Notes: generated by a model not told the origin, from the letters alone. A DNA stretch of 8,521 nt from DRGV01 sp018903055 [NCBI: bacterium] (GCA_018903055.1 JAHIPW010000031.1:1-8521), one strand, 5' to 3'; positions 1 to 6,599 are shown, counted from the first letter of the stretch. A program made the numbers and translations.

Positions 1-1
1 G

Positions 2-1357
<1,356 letters not shown>

Positions 1358-1367
1358 GTGTACAGTA

Positions 1368-1482
1368 ACCAGCGAACAGTAACCAGTGAGATAGGGTTTA
1401 CGGTTAACGGTGTACGGTTTACGGTGAAAAAACGGTAAACTGTAAACAGCGAGGCCAAAGGCCGAGCGGGTAAACTGTAAAC
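1368..1482. repeat. Heptamer arrays with nested hairpin, gltD-gdhA gap
   Basis: The 150-base gap is almost wholly repeats. Near 1368-1390 a 14-base unit (two heptamers, ACAGTAA and CCAGCGA) occurs twice. Bases 1395-1426 hold four heptamers of GGTTTAC type. The complementary orientation follows as the 14-mer GGTAAACTGTAAAC at 1434-1447 and again, identically, at 1469-1482. Between these two copies is a 21-base palindromic element. The opposed GGTTTAC and GTAAACT arrays could also pair (1410-1422 with 1435-1447, 11 of 13 positions). Confidence 0.8.
1449..1467. other. Small palindrome, GA/GA type
   Basis: The palindrome reads GC, GA, GGCC, AAA, GGCC, GA, GC. The GGCC arms pair across an AAA loop, the GA dinucleotides face each other as tandem G-A mismatches, and the outer GC arms pair again. 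It sits exactly between two identical 14-base direct repeats. I see no T-run after it, so it is not an intrinsic terminator. Confidence 0.55.
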
Positions 1483-1507
1483 TATATTTTGAATGAGGAG
1501 GAATGCG

Positions 1508-2791
1508 ATGACCAGAGATTACCGGAAGGGAATGCAATTTCTAGCTGATGCTCGGGAGCGTTTGGATATGGTGGCCAAGAAGTTAAAACTGGATTCAGGA
1601 CTGGTGGATAAACTCAAGTTTCCTAAGCGGGCCTTGATCGTCTCCGTCCCGGTCAAGATGGATAATGGGCGTTTAAAAGTATTCACTGGCTATCGGGTGC
1701 AGCATAACCTGGATCGGGGTCCAGGAAAGGGCGGAATAAGGTATCATCCTGAGGTTACCTTGGAAGAAGTTACTACCTTAGCCATGCTCATGACCTGGAA
1801 GTGCGCCGTAGTGAATATTCCCTTTGGAGGAGCAAAAGGGGGAATATACTGTAACCCCAGGGAGATGTCTTTAAAAGAACTGGAGGGCTTGACTAGAAGG
1901 TTTACCTATGAGATTATGATGATGATCGGTCCGGAGAAGGATATTCCGGCTCCCGATGTCTATACCAATCCCCAGACCATGTCCTGGATGATGGATACTT
2001 ATAGTATGCATCAGGGGTTTTCTGTTCCCGGGGTGGTTACGGGAAAGCCCGTTGACCTGGGAGGTTCTAAAGGGAGGCTTGATGCTACGGGAAGAGGGGT
2101 AATGTTTGCTACTCGCGAGGGGTTAAAACACCTTGGCCTTTCCTTGAAAGGAGCAACGGTCGCTATCCAGGGATTCGGAAATGTAGGAAGCGCCAGCGCC
2201 AGGTTGTTGCGCGAGGCAGGAGCAAAGATTATAGCGGTCAGTGATATCAGTGGTGGCCTGTTCGATCCGGAAGGGATAGATATTCCTTCCCTGATAGCCT
2301 ATATTAAGAAAAGTAAGGATAAACTCCTCAAAGGATTTAAAGGACCCAAGTTCGTTAGCAATCCTAAGAGAGCGAATGAGAAACTATTTAGTCTAAAGGT
2401 CGATGTTCTCATTCCCGCTGCCTTAGAGAACCAGATCACCAGTGAGAATGCCCATCGCATAAGAGCAAGAATGATTACTGAGGCCGCCAATGGCCCTATT
2501 ACTCCCAGAGCAGATAAGATATTAGCCAAGAAGAAAGTCTTCGTCATTCCTGATATCCTGGCCAATGCCGGTGGAGTGGTGGTATCCTACTTCGAATGGG
2601 TCCAGGACACCCAGGCCCTCTTCTGGAAGGAGAAGGAGGTCAATACCAAGTTAGAGGAGATCATGACCGAGGCCTTCTATGATGTATTGCGCACTTCAAA
2701 GAAACATAGAGTAGATATGAGGATGGCCGCCTATATGCTTGCCGTCTCAAGGGTGGCAGAGGCTACAAGACTACGAGGAATCTATCCTTAA
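1508..2791 (+). CDS. gdhA: Glutamate dehydrogenase (Glu/Leu/Phe/Val family)
   Basis: This 427-residue enzyme interconverts glutamate with 2-oxoglutarate and ammonia using NAD(P)H in the cytoplasm. I chose ATG 1508 because AGGAGG at 1496-1501 lies six bases before it; the in-frame ATG at 1493 overlaps that site. The substrate and catalytic residues are present: K74 (in GKGG), K98, K110 (in GGAKGG) and D150 (in PAPD). These keep the spacing of K89, K113, K125 and D165 in the Clostridium symbiosum enzyme. TGRGV at 194-198 and the dinucleotide-binding GFGNVG at 222-227 follow. Length and order are normal for the hexameric bacterial and archaeal enzymes. The preceding gene also makes or serves glutamate metabolism, and dapL downstream consumes glutamate. 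Cofactor choice cannot be read safely from the sequence. Confidence 0.96.
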   Translation: MTRDYRKGMQFLADARERLDMVAKKLKLDSGLVDKLKFPKRALIVSVPVKMDNGRLKVFTGYRVQHNLDRGPGKGGIRYHPEVTLEEVTTLAMLMTWKCAVVNIPFGGAKGGIYCNPREMSLKELEGLTRRFTYEIMMMIGPEKDIPAPDVYTNPQTMSWMMDTYSMHQGFSVPGVVTGKPVDLGGSKGRLDATGRGVMFATREGLKHLGLSLKGATVAIQGFGNVGSASARLLREAGAKIIAVSDISGGLFDPEGIDIPSLIAYIKKSKDKLLKGFKGPKFVSNPKRANEKLFSLKVDVLIPAALENQITSENAHRIRARMITEAANGPITPRADKILAKKKVFVIPDILANAGGVVVSYFEWVQDTQALFWKEKEVNTKLEEIMTEAFYDVLRTSKKHRVDMRMAAYMLAVSRVAEATRLRGIYP

Positions 2792-2877
2792 CACGGATTA
2801 CCCAATGCGCTTCGCTTGCATTGGAGAGAGCATAAATATTAAGCATTGGCACGGATTGATTACGGATTCACACAGAT
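2792..2877 (-). repeat. Interspersed hairpin repeat, copy A (inverted)
   Basis: This segment matches the reverse complement of 5315-5404 over nearly its whole length with small gaps. Its core is a 7-bp stem, CCAATGC at 2802-2808 with GCATTGG at 2818-2824. The loop between them contains GCTTCGC, the reverse complement of the GCGAAGC mini-hairpin. CACGGATT-type decamers flank the core. Confidence 0.8.
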
Positions 2878-2879
2878 TT

Positions 2880-2921
2880 ATCCGTGCTCATCCGTGTTGT
2901 AATCTGTGCTAATCTGTGCAT
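2880..2921 (+). repeat. ATCTGTG/ATCCGTG decamer array before dapF
   Basis: Four units start with ATCCGTG or ATCTGTG at 2880, 2890, 2902 and 2912, spaced 10, 12 and 10 bases. The last unit ends 24 bases before the dapF start. The same kind of array precedes the DUF5674 gene, dapL and the transketolase N gene. Just upstream (2850-2877) the units run in the opposite direction, so the two halves face each other. Confidence 0.75.
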
Positions 2922-2945
2922 AAAGAGATTTACAAAGAGAAAGAG

Positions 2946-3863
2946 ATGATTAAGTTTACTAAAATGTCTGCCAGCGGGAATGACTTTGTTGTGATAGATA
3001 ATCGGGAAAAGCAGATCCTGGATACTGGATCCTGGATGCTGGATTTTGTGAGAAAAGTTTGCAAGCGAAAGATGGGTATAGGGGCGGATGGGGTGCTTTT
3101 AATAGAAAGTTCTTCTAAGGCCGATTTCAAGATGAGGGTCTTCAATCCCGATGGGGGAGAGGTCGAGATGTGTGGTAATGGAGCAAGATGTGTAGCATTG
3201 TATGAGTCCAAAGTCTCCCTCGGGGATCTCGAGTCCCCTCGGGACGAGAGGCAAGGTCCCCCGAAGGACAAGCCTACGGGGCAGGCAAAGTCCAAAGTCC
3301 AAGGTCGAAACCCGAAACCCGAAACCCGAAACCCGAAACTCAAAATCGAAACCAGGGCGGGGATTTTGGAAGCAGAGGTTGCCTCTGGTGATAGAGTAAA
3401 AATAAAAATGGGTGAACCCACCGACACCAGATTGAATTTTAATCTTTTAGTAGACAATAAAGAATATAAGGTCCATAGTATCAACACCGGTGTTCCCCAT
3501 GTTGTTCTCTTTACAGAGGATTTAGAAAAAGCAAAAGTAAAAGAAATAGGAAAAAAGATCAGGTATCACCAGAAATTTGCCCCTGCGGGAACGAATGTCA
3601 ATTTTATAAAAGTAAGGGATAAGGATTCCCTTGATATCAGGACCTATGAGAGGGGGGTAGAGGATGAGACCTTAGCCTGTGGGACAGGGGCCTGCGCCAG
3701 TGCCATCGTCTCCCATCTATTGGGCAGAACAAAATCTCCCACTAAGATGTATACCAAAAGCGGTTCTATCCTGACAATATACTTTGATTCCTCTGATGCC
3801 AAGATTACCAATCTTTATTTGGAGGGGGATGCGGAAATTATCTATCAAGGAGAGCTAGTTTAG
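2946..3863 (+). CDS. dapF: Diaminopimelate epimerase with repeat-derived insertions
   Basis: DapF converts LL-diaminopimelate to the meso form, used for lysine and peptidoglycan, without a cofactor and with two cysteines. Both are here: C76 in MCGNGARC and C245 in ACGTGAC. GNDFVVID at 11-18, GIGADG at 44-49 and the substrate-binding ER at 235-236 are also present. I chose ATG 2946 because the protein then begins like other DapF proteins (MIKFTKM); a purine-rich GAGAAAGAG precedes it, a weak ribosome site. The in-frame GTG at 2916 lies in repeat DNA. At 305 residues it is longer than the usual 270-285. About 34 extra residues lie between the NGARC motif and the KIETRAG strand (residues 88-131), encoded by repeat DNA. 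A second repeat encodes residues 24-33. All catalytic motifs are intact, so it is probably active. Confidence 0.95.
   Translation: MIKFTKMSASGNDFVVIDNREKQILDTGSWMLDFVRKVCKRKMGIGADGVLLIESSSKADFKMRVFNPDGGEVEMCGNGARCVALYESKVSLGDLESPRDERQGPPKDKPTGQAKSKVQGRNPKPETRNPKLKIETRAGILEAEVASGDRVKIKMGEPTDTRLNFNLLVDNKEYKVHSINTGVPHVVLFTEDLEKAKVKEIGKKIRYHQKFAPAGTNVNFIKVRDKDSLDIRTYERGVEDETLACGTGACASAIVSHLLGRTKSPTKMYTKSGSILTIYFDSSDAKITNLYLEGDAEIIYQGELV
3017..3044 (+). repeat. Four CTGGAT heptamers inside dapF
   Basis: Four heptamers (CCTGGAT, ACTGGAT, CCTGGAT, GCTGGAT) follow one another without gaps. They encode about nine residues between the N-terminal strand and the helix before GIGADG. The region is only about four residues longer than in E. 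coli DapF, so the repeat seems to have largely replaced ordinary sequence. Confidence 0.8.
3205..3351 (+). repeat. Heptamer array with nested GC-rich element inside dapF
   Basis: From 3289 to 3351 nine heptamers run in one register: two AGTCCAA, one GGTCGAA, four ACCCGAA, then ACTCAAA and ATCGAAA. One further AGTCCAA plus a partial unit is at 3205-3215. A GC-rich piece of about 72 bases (3216-3287) separates the two parts. It contains three small palindromes: GTCCC/GGGAC (3233-3245), GTCC/GGAC (3256-3269) and GCCT/AGGC (3272-3286). The whole stretch keeps the dapF frame open and encodes the 44-residue region at 88-131. Confidence 0.8.
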
Positions 3864-3897
3864 CGTAACAAGATGTAAAAAGGGGAAAGCTAGACTT

Positions 3898-4028
3898 AAT
3901 TTCCAATTCCCAATTTCTAATTTCCAATGAAATTTTCAATGCCAGAATGTCAAAAATTTTTAGAAATTAGACATTAAAACATTAGACATTTTGTTAGAAA
4001 TTGGATATTAGGTATTAGAAATTTTGGG
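3898..4028. repeat. Opposed AT-rich heptamer arrays after dapF
   Basis: Bases 3898-3932 hold five heptamers of AATTTCC type. Bases 3994-4028 hold heptamers of TTAGAAA type, the same family in the opposite orientation. An 11-bp perfect inverted repeat (CCAATTTCTAA at 3910-3920, TTAGAAATTGG at 3994-4004) joins them. No gene is visible between dapF and 4226. Confidence 0.7.
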
Positions 4029-4057
4029 TATTTTCATTTTCCTACTTGCTCCAGGGA

Positions 4058-4090
4058 GCCTATCTTATTAGTACAGATAAACCTATGTTA
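4058..4090 (+). repeat. 33-bp dispersed repeat, copy 1
   Basis: The segment matches 4524-4556 at 31 of 33 positions. Both copies end in CCTATGTTA and then diverge completely. A palindrome follows here: TTATATGA at 4088-4095 pairs with TCATATAA at 4106-4113 around a 10-base AT loop. Confidence 0.75.
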
Positions 4091-4124
4091 TATGAAAAAA
4101 TAAAATCATATAAAAAAGCAACCT

Positions 4125-4182
4125 AGCTGATCTTGTTCTGCCGTTAAAGCGGCTCCACAAGGCAGCTGATTCTAGCCGTTAA
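4125..4182. repeat. Imperfect direct repeat upstream of small basic gene
   Basis: AGCTGATC...TGCCGTTAA at 4125-4147 recurs as AGCTGATT...AGCCGTTAA at 4164-4182 with a four-base gap. CTGCC (4138-4142) can pair with GGCAG (4161-4165). The repeat lies just before a good -10 sequence, so it could be an operator; no regulator is identifiable. Confidence 0.4.
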
Positions 4183-4193
4183 GTTTTTATAAT
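4165..4193 (+). promoter_or_regulatory. Putative promoter of the 30-residue basic protein
   Basis: A perfect TATAAT -10 element stands at 4188-4193. No good -35 hexamer is found 16-18 bases upstream; the best windows read GCTGAT or CTGATT. The expected start of transcription near 4200 would leave a leader of about 25 bases with a strong ribosome site. Confidence 0.4.
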
Positions 4194-4225
4194 TTCAAAC
4201 TTTTCGAAAGGGAGGTGAAGAAGTT

Positions 4226-4318
4226 ATGGGAGATAAAGGTAAGAAGGATAGGGATAAGCAATCAAGACAAACACAAGCAAAAAAGGACGCAAAAAAGAAA
4301 AAACAAGAAAGACGATAG
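4226..4318 (+). CDS. Small lysine-rich basic protein, 30 residues
   Basis: The frame encodes MGDKGKKDRDK and continues with lysine, glutamine and arginine to a TAG at 4316-4318. More than half of the residues are charged, and no membrane segment or cysteine is present. GGAGGTG at 4211-4217 lies eight bases before the ATG, one of the strongest ribosome sites in the window, and a TATAAT lies 32 bases upstream of the ATG. I recall similar very short MGDKGKKDK-type basic proteins annotated as hypothetical in other bacteria, but cannot confirm this here. The composition would suit nucleic-acid or ribosome contact; that is only a guess. The low-complexity A-rich sequence is the main reason for doubt. 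Confidence 0.6.
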   Translation: MGDKGKKDRDKQSRQTQAKKDAKKKKQERR

Positions 4319-4331
4319 CTCGAAAATCAGT

Positions 4332-4424
4332 TTGACAGTGTGACAGTTAGGCAGTGGGACAGTTGCAGGCTACAGGCTGCAAGATACAAGAAACAAGATA
4401 CAAGTTACAGGTTGTAAGATACAT
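4332..4424 (+). repeat. Octamer then heptamer arrays
   Basis: Four octamers ending in CAGT run from 4332 to 4363. They pass directly into nine degenerate heptamers from 4362 to 4424, of types GTTGCAG, GCTACAG, GATACAA and GAAACAA. No gene is visible in 4319-4610. Confidence 0.75.
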
Positions 4425-4461
4425 GCTTGTGACAATAATACAGTAGAGTGTGAATAGCTTT

Positions 4462-4531
4462 ATCTGTGCTAATCCGTGTCATTTAATCCGTGCTAATCTG
4501 TGAATATTGCCGAACAAAGTGAGGCCTATCT
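4462..4531 (+). repeat. Decamer array plus duplicated dapL leader, left copy
   Basis: Units starting ATCTGTG or ATCCGTG lie at 4462, 4472, 4486 and 4496, spaced 10, 14 and 10 bases. The first 31 bases (4462-4492) are identical to 5315-5345. Bases 4495-4531 match 5397-5433, the dapL leader with its ribosome site, at 35 of 37 positions. Here no gene start follows the ribosome-site-like GTGAGG. The palindrome GCCGAACAAAGTGAGGC is at 4509-4525. Confidence 0.85.
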
Positions 4532-4556
4532 TATCAGGACAGATAAACCTATGTTA
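4524..4556 (+). repeat. 33-bp dispersed repeat, copy 2
   Basis: This is the second copy of 4058-4090, with two mismatches. Identity ends at GTTA, inside the GTTAGGC that begins the two-gene cassette. TTATC (4531-4535) and GATAA (4542-4546) form a small inverted repeat. Confidence 0.75.
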
Positions 4557-4610
4557 GGCACGTTCAATGAGAAATATGCACCGTAAATCAATGTTGAGGT
4601 AACAAATAGA

Positions 4611-4946
4611 ATGATTCACATTATACGCACTCGGGCTACCAAAGAACAACTGGACGAAATGCTCCAGACTCTTTGCGCCTATGTCAAATTGGCAGTGGAT
4701 ATTCAGCGTGGTATCCTCGCAGGCGGCGGCCCGCTTCATGCGGACTGTGAATCTGCCCTGCTTGAAGATGGCAGTAAACAGGAAGATATTTGGGGAGCAG
4801 ATTGGAATCCACAAACCCAACAGGTGACTTATGAAGCGCTCATTAATATCCGTCCGCGTCAGAACAATCGGTCAATGGATATTCTTGATCCAACCGTTCG
4901 AGAGCGCGTTACTCAAATTACTCAGCAGTTGTTAGAGGGCGTATGA
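4611..4946 (+). CDS. DUF5674-like protein, first gene of cassette
   Basis: This 111-residue protein resembles the uncharacterised DUF5674 family as I remember it, found in cyanobacteria and candidate phyla. The matching features are VDIQRGILAGGG at 29-40, HAD at 43-45, LEDGSKQEDIWG at 51-62 and INIRPRQNNRSM at 79-89. It has no signal peptide or membrane segment, so it is likely cytoplasmic. The conserved His, Asp, Glu and Arg residues hint at a catalytic or ligand-binding site, but no activity is known to me. TGAGGT at 4595-4600 lies ten bases before the ATG. Its TGA overlaps the next ATG as ATGA, implying translational coupling. All eight arginines use CGN codons, unlike neighbouring genes, which suggests transfer from another genome. 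Confidence 0.8.
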   Translation: MIHIIRTRATKEQLDEMLQTLCAYVKLAVDIQRGILAGGGPLHADCESALLEDGSKQEDIWGADWNPQTQQVTYEALINIRPRQNNRSMDILDPTVRERVTQITQQLLEGV

Positions 4947-5290
4947 GAGATTGGACTCTTATCCGAGAACGATATTTACGCGACGAGCTCCCGATTCGTC
5001 TGGGCGGGTTGGCGGCGAATTTGGCTCGTATCAAGTCCTTTTCGACCCATGCTGCGAATTATGAAGTGGTCGAAAGCCTGTTGGACGAAAGCAAGTTTTT
5101 CATTGAGTGGACAGCTATTGACGCGGACCTGAACACGGCGGCGGAGTTGGTTGAGTTACAAATTCAGTTGGCTCGCTGGCAACGCACCTGGGCAAGCATT
5201 TGGGCAGACCCCGCACAACGACTGAAGATCGTTGAAGAGTCACGTCTCTGGTCAGAACGTGTCCTGGACATGTCAGGTCTGTTGCGCTAA
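4943..5290 (+). CDS. Hypothetical tryptophan-rich partner of DUF5674
   Basis: This 115-residue protein starts inside the stop of the preceding gene (ATGA overlap), with AGAGGG at 4934-4939 as a possible ribosome site. I recognise no named domain. It has six tryptophans (4, 56, 79, 84, 87, 103), a conserved-looking LPIRLGGLAANLARI at 16-30 and LLDESKFFIEWT at 46-57. The rest, 61-115, looks helical and amphipathic (AELVELQIQLARWQ, then SERVLDMSGLL). I have an unverified memory of similar proteins in cyanobacterial genomes. No transmembrane segment or signal is evident. The coupling suggests that it works with the DUF5674 protein, perhaps in a complex; a toxin-antitoxin-like role is possible but nothing in the sequence shows it. 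Confidence 0.75.
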   Translation: MRDWTLIRERYLRDELPIRLGGLAANLARIKSFSTHAANYEVVESLLDESKFFIEWTAIDADLNTAAELVELQIQLARWQRTWASIWADPAQRLKIVEESRLWSERVLDMSGLLR

Positions 5291-5314
5291 CGCTATGTGC
5301 CTAACAACTCAATT

Positions 5315-5433
5315 ATCTGTGCTAATCCGTGTCATTTAATCCGTGTCAATGCTTAATCATTTATGCTCTCTAGAATGCCAGCGAAGCGCATTCTGTAATC
5401 TGTGAAGATTGCCGAACAAAGTGAGGCTTATCT
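5315..5433 (+). repeat. Decamer array, hairpin repeat copy B and dapL leader, right copy
   Basis: Bases 5315-5345 repeat 4462-4492 exactly, and 5397-5433 repeat 4495-4531 at 35 of 37. Between them lie about 51 extra bases with the hairpin AGAATGC (5372-5378) / GCATTCT (5388-5394). Its loop contains GCGAAGC at 5381-5387. The whole of 5315-5404 matches 2792-2877 on the other strand. The palindrome GCCGAACAAAGTGAGGC at 5411-5427 holds the dapL ribosome site. Confidence 0.85.
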
Positions 5434-6597
5434 ATGATTAAAAAAGCAGAAAGAATAGAAAAACTACCCGTTTATCTCTTTGCTCAGATTGATAGGGCGA
5501 AGAGGGAAGCCATTGCCAAAGGTGTAGATATTATTGACTTTGGAGTGGGAGATCCAGACCTGCCTACCCCTAATCATATCATTGAGGCATTATCCAGAGC
5601 AGCCAAGGACCCTAAGAATCATAGATACCCTTCCTATGAAGGGATGCTTAAATTCCGTGAAGCGGCTGCCTCCTGGTATAAGAAGAGATTTCAGGTAGAA
5701 TTGGATCCGGAGAGAGAGGTCCTCACTCTAATCGGAGCCAAGGAAGGGATAGGTCATATTCCTTTGGCCTTTATAAATGAAGGAGATATTGCTCTCATTC
5801 CCGATCCGGGCTATCCGGTATATCGGGCAGGTGTGACCCTTGCTGGTGGAATTCCCCATTCCATACCGTTATTGAAAGAGAATAATTTTCTACCGGATTT
5901 GGGAGCCATCGATCGAAAGATTGCCAAGAAAGTAAAATTAATCTTTCTGAATTATCCCAATAATCCCACCTCTGCTGTAGCAGGTAAGGACTTTTTCAAG
6001 AAAGTGGTTGCATTTGCTAAAGAAAATGATGTTATTGTCTGTCATGACGCTACTTATTCCGAGCTGGGTTATGATGGATATAAACCCCCCAGTTTTCTGG
6101 AAGTAGAGGGCGCTAAAGAGGTGGGAATAGAGTTCCACTCCCTATCCAAAACCTATAATATGACTGGTTGGAGGATAGGCTTTGCCGTAGGAAATAGTGA
6201 TATCCTGGCTGGATTGGGGAGCATAAAGACCAATGTCGATTCCGGTGTCTTCCAGGCCATTCAGTATGCAGGCATTGAGGCCTTAGCTGGTCCGCAGGAG
6301 TGCATTGCTCAAAATGTCGCCACCTATAAAGAAAGAAGGGATATCTTAGTAGAAGGATTGAATAGGCTTGGCTGGGGTGTTTCCCTGCCAAAGGTGGCCT
6401 TCTATGCCTGGATTCCGGTGCCCCAAAGATATACTTCAGCGAAGCTCTGCGAGGTCTTACTGGAGAAGTGTGGAATCGTCATGACCCCGGGGAATGGCTT
6501 TGGTAAATCTGGCGAAGGTTATATCCGGGCGGCTTTAACAGTCGATAAGTCAAGAATAGAAGAAGCAGTAAGAAGAATAGAGAATTTAAAACTTTAA
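5434..6597 (+). CDS. dapL: LL-diaminopimelate aminotransferase
   Basis: DapL is a PLP enzyme that makes LL-diaminopimelate from tetrahydrodipicolinate with glutamate as amino donor, bypassing the acylated lysine branches. The 387 residues have the normal fold-type I aminotransferase layout: GVGDPDLPTP at 37-46, NYPNNPT at 173-179, the PLP-contacting D205 and Y208 (in HDATY), the Schiff-base lysine K239 in SLSKTYNMTGWR, and the carboxylate-binding R365 near the C terminus. The ATG has GTGAGG at 5421-5426 seven bases upstream, within a repeat palindrome. The product is the substrate of DapF, encoded 1.57 kb upstream beyond the accessory stretch, and glutamate comes from the upstream enzymes. 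A related aminotransferase specificity (aspartate or alanine) cannot be fully excluded, but the dapF context supports DapL. Confidence 0.9.
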   Translation: MIKKAERIEKLPVYLFAQIDRAKREAIAKGVDIIDFGVGDPDLPTPNHIIEALSRAAKDPKNHRYPSYEGMLKFREAAASWYKKRFQVELDPEREVLTLIGAKEGIGHIPLAFINEGDIALIPDPGYPVYRAGVTLAGGIPHSIPLLKENNFLPDLGAIDRKIAKKVKLIFLNYPNNPTSAVAGKDFFKKVVAFAKENDVIVCHDATYSELGYDGYKPPSFLEVEGAKEVGIEFHSLSKTYNMTGWRIGFAVGNSDILAGLGSIKTNVDSGVFQAIQYAGIEALAGPQECIAQNVATYKERRDILVEGLNRLGWGVSLPKVAFYAWIPVPQRYTSAKLCEVLLEKCGIVMTPGNGFGKSGEGYIRAALTVDKSRIEEAVRRIENLKL

Positions 6598-6599
6598 AA

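Larger units (their letters stand above)
4552..5306 (+). mobile_element. Putative integron-type gene cassette carrying two genes
   Basis: The ends are a perfect 10-bp inverted repeat, TGTTAGGCAC at 4552-4561 and GTGCCTAACA at 5297-5306. Inside these, GTTAGGC fits the integron core site GTTRRRY and GCCTAAC fits the inverse core RYYYAAC. As in cassettes, the inverse core follows the last stop codon closely (eight bases). The cassette genes use 1 AGA/AGG among 20 arginine codons, against 15 of 19 in neighbouring dapL. The rest of an attC site (inner L boxes and a closing GTTRRRY) is absent: DNA after 5314 is host-type repeat. No integrase is in the window. A plain inverted-repeat element is the alternative; I see no target duplication. 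Confidence 0.45.

Noticed and set aside
3202-3399. Plus-strand frame of 65 codons within dapF
   Set aside because: It is the alternative reading of the repeat insertion; the dapF frame continues through with both catalytic motifs.
4125-4182. tRNA or riboswitch before the small basic gene
   Set aside because: No cloverleaf or known aptamer could be drawn; only a short stem and a direct repeat are seen, and the likely promoter lies downstream of it.
4554-4820. Reverse-strand frame opposite the DUF5674 gene
   Set aside because: It is a shadow of a recognisable family member with its own ribosome site on the plus strand.
4552-5306. Insertion sequence with terminal inverted repeats
   Set aside because: Neither gene resembles a transposase and I see no target-site duplication, so a cassette is the better reading.
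4462-5433. CRISPR array suggested by repeated CTGTG/CCGTG units
   Set aside because: Units are about 10 bases with no unique spacers of normal size, and no cas genes are present.
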